From NCBI GenBank assembly GCA_003452275.1, contig DMIT01000175.1, positions 1-11,827 of the forward strand: 11,827 nt of DNA, in the 5' to 3' direction. A program made the translations under genes and the position numbers. Origin of the DNA: Rhodospirillaceae bacterium. Lineage in GTDB: Bacteria > Pseudomonadota > Alphaproteobacteria > Micavibrionales > Micavibrionaceae. Below, one piece after another: positions 6,988 to 11,827 of this stretch. Each line of letters opens with the position of its first letter. Positions within the stretch are counted from its first letter, which is position 1. The notes beneath the pieces were generated by a model, which searched no databases, had not been told where the DNA came from, and saw only the letters and a list, made by a program, of their open reading frames with translations.

Positions 6988-7971
6988 GTGCTTAATCAAA
7001 ACAATAATAAGCCCGCAAAAGTGGCTCGAACAGGGGTCTTCAGCTCTATTAACTCCTATTTGAAACGCAACCGTGTGGGGGAAATTCTTGTTTCCCGCGG
7101 AAAATTGTCTCCGGCGCAGCTTCAAGAAGCTTTGAGTCTGCAAAGAGAACAGAAAATCCCGATCGGGCGTGTTTTGTTGAATCACGGGCTGATTAGCCGC
7201 CGTGAATTGCATTTTGCCTTGGCCACCCAATCCGCCCTGCGCACGATTGTAGCGATGATTACTATTCTGGGCGGCCTGACCACCATGTCATCCAAATCCT
7301 TTGCGGCCGGTATGAAAGATATTCCGCAATCCATTTCCGTTGCTTTTACCAATATTTCTGCCGGTTCGATGTCGGGAGCGATTGTCAGGGGGGCCCCTTT
7401 ATTCGGGACAAGCGAACGCGCTTCAGCCGACCTTAGTTCCTTTACCAAGTGGAGCGCGATGTTTGACCGCTTTTCAAGCGAAGTGAATAATGGCTCTTCA
7501 AACGAAGTCATCCAAAAATGGAAAAGTAATTTAGCCCCTTTAAACGGCCTGCCACTCAGTCAAATGGCAAATGAAGTCAACAACCTCATGAATAAAGTTC
7601 GCTATATCGGCGACCAGAAAAATTGGGGCAAATCCGACTATTGGGAAACCCCTGTCGAATTCCTGACCTATGGCGGCGATTGTGAAGATTTTGCCATTGC
7701 AAAATATGCTTCTCTCCGCGCGTTGGGCGTCCCTGACCGAGCCATGCGGATTGCGATTGTAAAAGACCTGCAAAAGGGCATCCCTCACGCCATTCTGATC
7801 GTATACACCGAAAATGGGCCCATGGTTCTGGACAACCAGATCAAACGCATGACCGAAGCCAGTTCCATTTCGCACTATAAACCGATTTATTCTATCAATA
7901 GAACAGCGTGGTGGTTGCACACAGACGGCAATAATTCAAACCCAACCCAGATTGCATCTGCGGCCAGATAG
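6988..7971 (+). CDS. LapG-like transglutaminase-family cysteine protease fused to a GspE_N/MshEN-type domain
   Basis: This 327 aa protein has three parts. Residues 29-81 form a T2SS GspE N-terminal-type domain. Its first half, RVGEILVSRGKLSP through Gln52, fits the published MshEN consensus (RLGxxL..G.I....L...L..Q), and a second half-repeat (PIGRVLLNHGLISRRELHFAL) follows. Residues about 83-101 are one hydrophobic segment ending near SKSFA/AG, a possible signal peptidase site. Residues about 110-310 match the bacterial transglutaminase-like cysteine protease family (BTLCP). YGGDCEDFAIAKYASLRALG carries nucleophile Cys232, GIPHAIL carries His267 and MVLDNQ carries Asp282. Acidic residues flank Cys232 as in the calcium site of LapG. 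LapG cleaves surface adhesins in the periplasm to release biofilm. By position, the N-domain should be cytoplasmic and the protease periplasmic. The start is GTG. No adhesin or LapD-like partner is present in the window, so substrate and regulation are inference. Confidence 0.88.
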   Translation: MLNQNNNKPAKVARTGVFSSINSYLKRNRVGEILVSRGKLSPAQLQEALSLQREQKIPIGRVLLNHGLISRRELHFALATQSALRTIVAMITILGGLTTMSSKSFAAGMKDIPQSISVAFTNISAGSMSGAIVRGAPLFGTSERASADLSSFTKWSAMFDRFSSEVNNGSSNEVIQKWKSNLAPLNGLPLSQMANEVNNLMNKVRYIGDQKNWGKSDYWETPVEFLTYGGDCEDFAIAKYASLRALGVPDRAMRIAIVKDLQKGIPHAILIVYTENGPMVLDNQIKRMTEASSISHYKPIYSINRTAWWLHTDGNNSNPTQIASAAR

Positions 7972-8001
7972 AGCAAGTTCTGCGATTTGATCGAAAAGAT
8001 A

Positions 8002-9588
8002 TTATTCCGCCGAAGCCAGCTTAACAGCTGGTTTTACGTTTTGGGTATATTCTTCACCCATCGCCCGCACGTTTCTTTTGAAATTGTTCAGATCATTGCC
8101 TTGCAGGGCATTGTCAGTCGAGAATTTAACCGAAGACGGGTTAACCTGAACATTGTTCACAAGGACTTCATAGTGAAGATGTGGGCCGGTGGAGCGACCA
8201 GTGGTTCCGACATAACCGATGATCTGACCTTGCTTGACTTTCATCCCGGGGCGAATGCCTTTTCCGAAACGGCTCATATGCGCATAGGCGGTGGAGATTT
8301 TCGAGGAATGGCGAATACGAACATAATTCCCGAAACTGCTGAACCGGCCAGCACGTTCAATGGCACCGTCACCGGATGCATAGATCGGGGTTCCAACCGG
8401 AGAAGCGAAATCCACCCCTTTATGCATCTTGGTATAACCCAGTACAGGGTGAACACGAGCCCCAAAACCGGACGACACACGACCATAAGCCACAGGCGTT
8501 CTCATCAATCCGGTTGACTGGCGGACGCTTTTCCCGTCAGCAGTATAATAATCCACTTTGCCGTTGGCGGATTCATAACGGTAAAGCGCATATTCGCGGC
8601 TGCCGACTTTTAATTTGGCAAAAACAATTTCACCGGTTTTGGCAACATAACCATCGGGGGTTTTATAACTATCATAGAGAACTTCCAGTTTATCGCCGGA
8701 TTTAATGTCGCGCTGGAAGTCAACTGCGTAAGAGAATAATTTAATGGCATTGGCCGTCACACGGTCAGGTAAATCAGCGCGGTCGGCAGAACTATAGACC
8801 GATCCGTTAATAACCATTTGGCGGGCTTCGCGTTGTTTTTTGATTTCTTTTTCGCTTAATTCGGAAATGATGTCCCCGTTATCATCTCTTGAAACTTCAA
8901 TGGTTTTAAGGGGGTCGGGTGCGAAAGTCAGGGCGGCTAATTGATAGCCTGTATCGGTATCGGCAGGTTCGAGAGTAATATTAAAGACCTGCCCCGGGCG
9001 AAGATTCTTCATATTGAAATATTTGGAAACCTGACTCACAACGTCTTGCGCTTCCGAAAACTCCAGACCGGCATCACTTAAAACCCCGGCCAGAGTATCA
9101 CCCTTGCCAATTTCAATGCGGCGTTCTTCGGCTGCCGGCGATTCGCTTTCGGCACTTCGTTCCGCCAGCTCAACCGACTGCTTTACATTCGGGTCACGGC
9201 GAATTTGTCCATCTTTATCACGATGGACGTTCAAAGCTTCTTCAGAAAATAAATGACGCGCGGCAGATTGCGGATTCATGACATAGGATAAGATCGGGCC
9301 GGCTTCGGAAATACCGGCGGCTGGCTCAATCTCTGCAACCATTTCGACTGCATTCATATCTTCTTTGCTCGGCTGGATAGCCCCGCTGGCATACATACCG
9401 GTAATCAGTGCAACGCCGGCAACGGCACTGGCAACATAGCGAAGACGCAAACGGTTATCGCGGGTCAATACATATCTTGTTTTCAAATGAAGCAACCCCG
9501 ACAGTTTTAAAAGCGCAGCTTCCCACACCGGCCTGTCGGCGGCAGAAGAATTGGCAAAAAATTGCGATGTTAAAGAAGATGAATTCAT
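8002..9588 (-). CDS. Membrane-anchored M23 (LytM-type) peptidoglycan endopeptidase
   Basis: This is a zinc metalloendopeptidase of 528 aa, probably cleaving peptide cross-links of peptidoglycan in the periplasm like MepM. A cytoplasmic N-tail (about 1-48) precedes one membrane helix (about 51-69, AVAGVALITGMYASG). An acidic linker follows, then a LysM/OapA-like domain (about 155-230, beginning IEIGKGDTLAGVLSDAG), a beta-rich spacer and the M23 domain (about 365-490). All expected catalytic residues are present: zinc ligands His389, Asp393 (HKGVD) and His472, and catalytic His437 (AYAHMSR) and His470 (GPHLHYE). That makes it an active enzyme rather than a degenerate activator such as EnvC. It converges on the protease gene with a gap of only 30 nt. 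No Shine-Dalgarno sequence precedes the ATG; the start is kept because the anchor would otherwise be lost. Confidence 0.9.
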   Translation of the reverse strand: MNSSSLTSQFFANSSAADRPVWEAALLKLSGLLHLKTRYVLTRDNRLRLRYVASAVAGVALITGMYASGAIQPSKEDMNAVEMVAEIEPAAGISEAGPILSYVMNPQSAARHLFSEEALNVHRDKDGQIRRDPNVKQSVELAERSAESESPAAEERRIEIGKGDTLAGVLSDAGLEFSEAQDVVSQVSKYFNMKNLRPGQVFNITLEPADTDTGYQLAALTFAPDPLKTIEVSRDDNGDIISELSEKEIKKQREARQMVINGSVYSSADRADLPDRVTANAIKLFSYAVDFQRDIKSGDKLEVLYDSYKTPDGYVAKTGEIVFAKLKVGSREYALYRYESANGKVDYYTADGKSVRQSTGLMRTPVAYGRVSSGFGARVHPVLGYTKMHKGVDFASPVGTPIYASGDGAIERAGRFSSFGNYVRIRHSSKISTAYAHMSRFGKGIRPGMKVKQGQIIGYVGTTGRSTGPHLHYEVLVNNVQVNPSSVKFSTDNALQGNDLNNFKRNVRAMGEEYTQNVKPAVKLASAE

Positions 9589-9733
9589 GGTGTGAAAAAA
9601 GCTGATTATCCGATGTGACGAAGAACTGTCTCTTTTGTTGCGTGAAGCATGATAGGTACTATTACCAAATTCCCGTTAGCGCGTGCCGAAGCAGCAAGGT
9701 TTGAATGTTGTAACATAAATATCACTCTTTTCC

Positions 9734-9801
9734 AAATTTGCCCCAAAATAAGCTTAAATTATACACAGGTTTAACACCTTGCCAAAAGGGGCGGCAAATT
9801 T
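9734..9801. repeat. Spaced inverted repeat AAATTTGCC / GGCAAATTT
   Basis: AAATTTGCC (9734-9742) and GGCAAATTT (9793-9801) are exact reverse complements separated by 50 nt. They lie about midway between the two divergent genes. Two half-sites of a looping regulator are possible, but a 9-bp match over this distance could also arise by chance. Confidence 0.35.
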
Positions 9802-9845
9802 CCGAGTGATCCTTTTAATGATATTGTTCTAAAGAGTCAACCATT

Positions 9846-9865
9846 ATATTTTTCATAAAAAATAT
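9846..9865. repeat. AT-rich palindrome upstream of the ABC importer promoter
   Basis: ATATTTTT (9846-9853) and AAAAATAT (9858-9865) are exact reverse complements around a CATA loop. They end 12 nt before the -35 hexamer, the usual place for an UP element or an activator or repressor site. Confidence 0.45.
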
Positions 9866-9877
9866 TGAACAAATCGA

Positions 9878-9907
9878 TTGGCAATAATCCTTGGATTTTG
9901 CTATATT
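9878..9907 (+). promoter_or_regulatory. Extended -10 promoter for the ABC importer genes
   Basis: TTGGCA (9878-9883) matches the -35 consensus at five of six positions. After 18 nt comes TATATT (9902-9907), a five of six -10 match preceded by TGC, which forms an extended -10. Transcription would start near 9914, leaving a leader of about 60 nt before the permease ATG. The leader has no clear Shine-Dalgarno sequence. Confidence 0.6.
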
Positions 9908-9973
9908 CTCTCCACCAGATCTTTTAGAAATGGCCTATCCACCCTCAATAAATTATAAAAAACATAGCCACTC

Positions 9974-10639
9974 ATGACTGTCTGGGACATCTTAAGCAAT
10001 TATTACCCTGCCTTTCTGACGGGTCTCTCTGTCACCCTGAAACTCTGCCTTATTATCTGGGGAAGCGGCTTGCTGATCGGTAGCGCCCTTGCTTTGGCAG
10101 GAATCAAATGCCCGCGATCAGTGGGGCTGCCCTCGCGGGGCTTCTCCTTCTTTCTGGGCGGCGTTCCCCTGATTGTCTTTTTATTCTGGCTTCATTATCC
10201 CGTACAGGCGATGTTCGATGTGGTGATTGACCCGTTTTATACGGCGGCCTTTACTTTATCGGTCGTCAATCTGTTTGCGGTGGCAGATATCGTGCGCGGC
10301 GCGCTTCATGATTTCCCCAAACAATATTTAATAGCGGCGCGAGTGACAGGCCTGACCCGCGGGCAAACCATTTTTAAAATCCAGCTCCCTTTAATCCTGC
10401 GCGAGATCTTGCCTCCCCTTCTTTTATTACAGGTGGCCATGCTGCACACCTCACTCTTCGCCAGCCTGATCTCGGTCGAAGAGATTTTCCGTGTGGCGCA
10501 ACGCATCAACGCCCAGATTTACCGACCCGTTGAAATTTATACAGCCTTGGGCGTTTTCTTTCTGGCGGTCTGCCTTCCCATTAATGGATTCGCCCTATGG
10601 CTTAAATCCAGATTCACCCGTAACCTGTCGGAACAATAA
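9974..10639 (+). CDS. Amino acid ABC transporter permease (HisM/GlnP family)
   Basis: This is an inner-membrane permease subunit of a polar amino acid-type uptake ABC importer, 221 aa, a usual length for the family. The N-terminus NYYPAFLTGLSVTLKLCLI is typical of HisM/GlnP/ArtQ permeases. Helices fall at about 16-42, 57-75, 90-108, 144-168 and 190-209. The cytoplasmic EAA loop that docks on the ATPase is recognisable as AARVTGLTRGQTIFKIQLPL (121-140), but its leading Glu is Ile120. A micro-ORF and then the ATPase gene follow. There is no second permease and no periplasmic binding protein in the window, so the substrate cannot be named and the binding protein must be encoded elsewhere. No Shine-Dalgarno sequence precedes the ATG. 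The start is accepted because the family N-terminus begins there. Confidence 0.85.
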   Translation: MTVWDILSNYYPAFLTGLSVTLKLCLIIWGSGLLIGSALALAGIKCPRSVGLPSRGFSFFLGGVPLIVFLFWLHYPVQAMFDVVIDPFYTAAFTLSVVNLFAVADIVRGALHDFPKQYLIAARVTGLTRGQTIFKIQLPLILREILPPLLLLQVAMLHTSLFASLISVEEIFRVAQRINAQIYRPVEIYTALGVFFLAVCLPINGFALWLKSRFTRNLSEQ

Positions 10640-10641
10640 GG

Positions 10642-10734
10642 ATGGATGGAACAATTGACCGCATTCTTAAAAAATACGAGAAACAAACAAACGTGTTTCT
10701 ACGTGTTGCCAACCCTGCGAAAGTTTCCCCATAA
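10642..10734 (+). CDS. Micro-ORF (30 aa) coupled to the ATPase gene
   Basis: This short frame starts ATGGATGGA two nt after the permease stop. It encodes 30 residues, beginning MDGTIDRILKKYEK and ending VANPAKVSP. Its TAA stop overlaps the ATPase ATG by one base (TAATG). The permease stop, micro-ORF start and ATPase start are thus linked head to tail. The ATPase has no Shine-Dalgarno sequence, so translation through this frame could deliver ribosomes to it. The peptide is basic with no membrane segment, and I know no family for it. AAGG lies directly before the ATG, too close for a normal ribosome binding site, so reinitiation after the permease stop is the more natural route. It contains a 7-bp hairpin (10679-10685 with 10694-10700). 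It may be a leader whose product has no function. Confidence 0.4.
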   Translation: MDGTIDRILKKYEKQTNVFLRVANPAKVSP

Positions 10735-11429
10735 TGCTGTCTGCCCGCAACATTCATAAATCCTATCAAGACCGAGTCATTTTAAACGGCGTGGATGTGG
10801 ATATTGCACCGGGTCAGATTAGCTGTGTCATTGGCCCATCTGGAACGGGGAAGACCACTTTGCTGCGTGTGTTGTGCCAGTTGGAAAAAGAGGATGCAGG
10901 AGAAATTCTGGTCGATGGCGAGCAAAATACCGCGCCATGGCCAAAAGTGACTGCGGTCTTTCAGTCCTTGTTCCTGTGGCCGCATTTAACATTGCGGGAA
11001 AATATCATGTTGCCCGCCCGCAATCATAACCCGCAAGCGGATAAGGATATTGAAGGGCTGATAAAATTATTCGAGATGAATCATTTCATTGATCATTATC
11101 CTAATCAATCGTCGATTGGTCAGCGGCAGCGTGTGGCACTTGCCCGCGCGTTGATCCTCAATCCGAAATATGTTTTGCTGGATGAAATCACCTCTGCGCT
11201 GGATGTGGAGCAGACCGCAAGAATTCTGACAAAACTGACTCATTTGAAAGAGCGCGGGATCGGTGTTTTCCTGATTACGCATCATCTGGGATTTGCCAAG
11301 CGCGCCGCGGATCAGATCATTTTTATGAGCGATGGCAAAGTCACCGAACAGGGGCCGCCAGCCATACTGCAAACACCGACAACCGAGAGATTGAAACAAT
11401 TTATGTCTCTGGCGGAAATCGGCGCCTAA
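10734..11429 (+). CDS. Amino acid ABC transporter ATP-binding protein, atypical signature motif
   Basis: This is the cytoplasmic ATPase of the importer, 231 aa, close to the 240 aa usual for HisP/GlnQ. Motifs in order are Walker A GPSGTGKTT (34-42, Lys40), the Q-loop Gln77 (AVFQSLFLWPHL), the signature region SSIGQRQRVALARAL (126-140), Walker B YVLLDE with Asp150 and catalytic Glu151, the D-loop SALD (154-157) and the switch His183 (ITHH). The signature reads SSIGQ instead of LSGGQ, and the residue after Walker B DE is Ile rather than the usual Pro. All other catalytic residues are intact, so ATPase activity is still likely. The ATG is the only start in its frame after an upstream stop at 10668-10670. 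It overlaps the micro-ORF stop and lacks its own ribosome binding site. Confidence 0.9.
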   Translation: MLSARNIHKSYQDRVILNGVDVDIAPGQISCVIGPSGTGKTTLLRVLCQLEKEDAGEILVDGEQNTAPWPKVTAVFQSLFLWPHLTLRENIMLPARNHNPQADKDIEGLIKLFEMNHFIDHYPNQSSIGQRQRVALARALILNPKYVLLDEITSALDVEQTARILTKLTHLKERGIGVFLITHHLGFAKRAADQIIFMSDGKVTEQGPPAILQTPTTERLKQFMSLAEIGA

Positions 11430-11473
11430 ATCTAAATCTGCTGCATCGCATGATGAATTTTGCCTGTCATCTG

Positions 11474-11482
11474 TGTTAAAAT
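11474..11482 (+). promoter_or_regulatory. Candidate extended -10 promoter for acetyl-CoA synthetase
   Basis: TGT followed by TAAAAT (11477-11482) forms an extended -10 about 37 nt before the ATG. No good -35 sits at the right distance; TGAATT at 11454-11459 is a weak one. Confidence 0.3.
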
Positions 11483-11519
11483 AAGAGACACATAAAATTT
11501 ACTGAAACGGGTAATAGAT

Positions 11520-11827
11520 ATGTCCTTTGAAGAAACATTTGATCCTCCACCATCCATTATCAAATCTGCCCATATTAACGCTGATTCCTATAAAAGACTT
11601 TATGAACAATCGGTTAACGAGCCTGATATTTTCTGGGCAGAAATGGCAAAACGGCTGGATTGGGATAAATTTCCAACACGGATTAAAAACACGACCTTTG
11701 TCGATGATTTGTCGATCAAATGGTATGAAGACGGTGTTTTGAATGCTTCCTACAACTGCATTGACCGTCACCTGCCACACTGCGCCGATCAGGTTGCCCT
11801 GATTTTCGAAGGCGACGACCCGTCGGA
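11520..11827 (+). CDS. acs: Acetyl-CoA synthetase, N-terminal part (cut by right edge)
   Basis: AMP-forming acetyl-CoA synthetase activates acetate to acetyl-CoA via acetyl-AMP in the cytoplasm. Only the first 102 codons are in the window, out of about 650 in the family. The visible part is the N-terminal ACAS_N region: YKRLYEQSVNEPDIFWAEMA, LDWDKFP, the very conserved SIKWYEDGVLNASYNCIDRHL, and ALIFEGDDPS. These match E. coli Acs blocks (SIKWYEDGTLN..NCLDRHL, WEGDD). The catalytic core lies beyond the edge. The ATG at 11520 gives a normal family N-terminus. The ribosome binding site is weak. The gene is 90 nt from the ABC ATPase with its own candidate promoter, so it is probably a separate unit. 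Confidence 0.93.
   Translation, partial: MSFEETFDPPPSIIKSAHINADSYKRLYEQSVNEPDIFWAEMAKRLDWDKFPTRIKNTTFVDDLSIKWYEDGVLNASYNCIDRHLPHCADQVALIFEGDDPS

Larger units (their letters stand above)
9589..9973. other. Long divergent intergenic region
   Basis: These 385 nt separate the divergent endopeptidase and ABC permease genes. I see no coding frame with a ribosome binding site. The right half is AT-rich and holds the permease promoter and a short palindrome. The centre holds a spaced inverted repeat (9734-9742 with 9793-9801). For the endopeptidase only weak minus-strand promoter candidates were found. No tRNA or small RNA with a terminator is recognisable. Confidence 0.6.

Noticed and set aside
7972..8001. 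Possible bidirectional terminator between the convergent protease and endopeptidase genes
   Set aside because: The 30-nt gap has only a short near-palindrome (TTTGATCGAAA) and no GC-rich stem or T-run.
7987..8517. 176-codon + strand frame opposite the M23 domain
   Set aside because: It lies antisense over the conserved catalytic region of the endopeptidase and its protein has no recognisable features.
10646..10759. Second short frame between permease and ATPase, starting at 10646
   Set aside because: It has better spacing from AAGG (4 nt) but runs into the ATPase gene and ends without any junction. The frame from 10642 ends exactly on TAATG and was preferred. The choice is not certain.
11443..11460. 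CATC-GCAT-GATG hairpin followed by AATTTT after the ATPase gene
   Set aside because: A 4-bp stem with a short T-run is too weak to call an intrinsic terminator.

Overview
The window looks like a chromosomal stretch from a Gram-negative bacterium of the Pseudomonadota. The evidence is ADP-heptose (LPS core) synthesis, an outer-membrane-type lipoprotein, a periplasmic LapG-like transglutaminase-family protease and a periplasmic M23 endopeptidase. By eye the GC content is in the mid to high 40s. An alphaproteobacterial or related lineage is my guess, but nothing here proves it. No RNA genes, insertion sequences, CRISPR arrays or other mobile elements were seen.

Left block (1-5215). The last codons of an unidentified membrane protein run off the left edge on the + strand and converge on a minus-strand cluster. 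That cluster, in transcription order, is an unknown lipoprotein (5212-4664), ResB/Ccs1 (4605-3472), ResC/CcsA with a large N-terminal extension (3479-1635), a TlpA/ResA thioredoxin (1645-1088) and a divergent glucokinase (1070-129). resB/resC and resC/tlpA overlap by a few bases, and tlpA/glk are 17 nt apart, so the last four are almost certainly cotranscribed. ResB, ResC and TlpA together form a System II cytochrome c maturation set: haem export and ligation plus thiol reduction. A perfect 9-bp-arm inverted repeat abuts the resB start.

Middle block (5318-9588). hldE (LPS heptose kinase/adenylyltransferase, minus) is divergent from a + strand gene. That gene fuses an N-terminal GspE/MshE-type domain, one membrane segment and a LapG-like cysteine protease, and it is the most interesting single gene here. 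Converging on it is a minus-strand membrane-anchored M23 (LytM) endopeptidase with a complete set of metal and catalytic residues.

Right block (9589-11827). A 385-nt intergenic region carries a good extended -10 promoter, an AT-rich palindrome and a second inverted repeat. It leads into a polar amino-acid-type ABC importer, with permease and ATPase but no binding protein in the window. A 30-codon micro-ORF between them ends in a TAATG overlap with the ATPase start, which has no Shine-Dalgarno sequence of its own. The ATPase has a non-canonical signature motif. The window ends in the first 102 codons of acetyl-CoA synthetase.

No single new multi-gene system is evident. The best leads are the GspE_N/MshEN-protease fusion, the coupled micro-ORF in the ABC operon, the altered glucokinase active site and the cytochrome c System II cluster.
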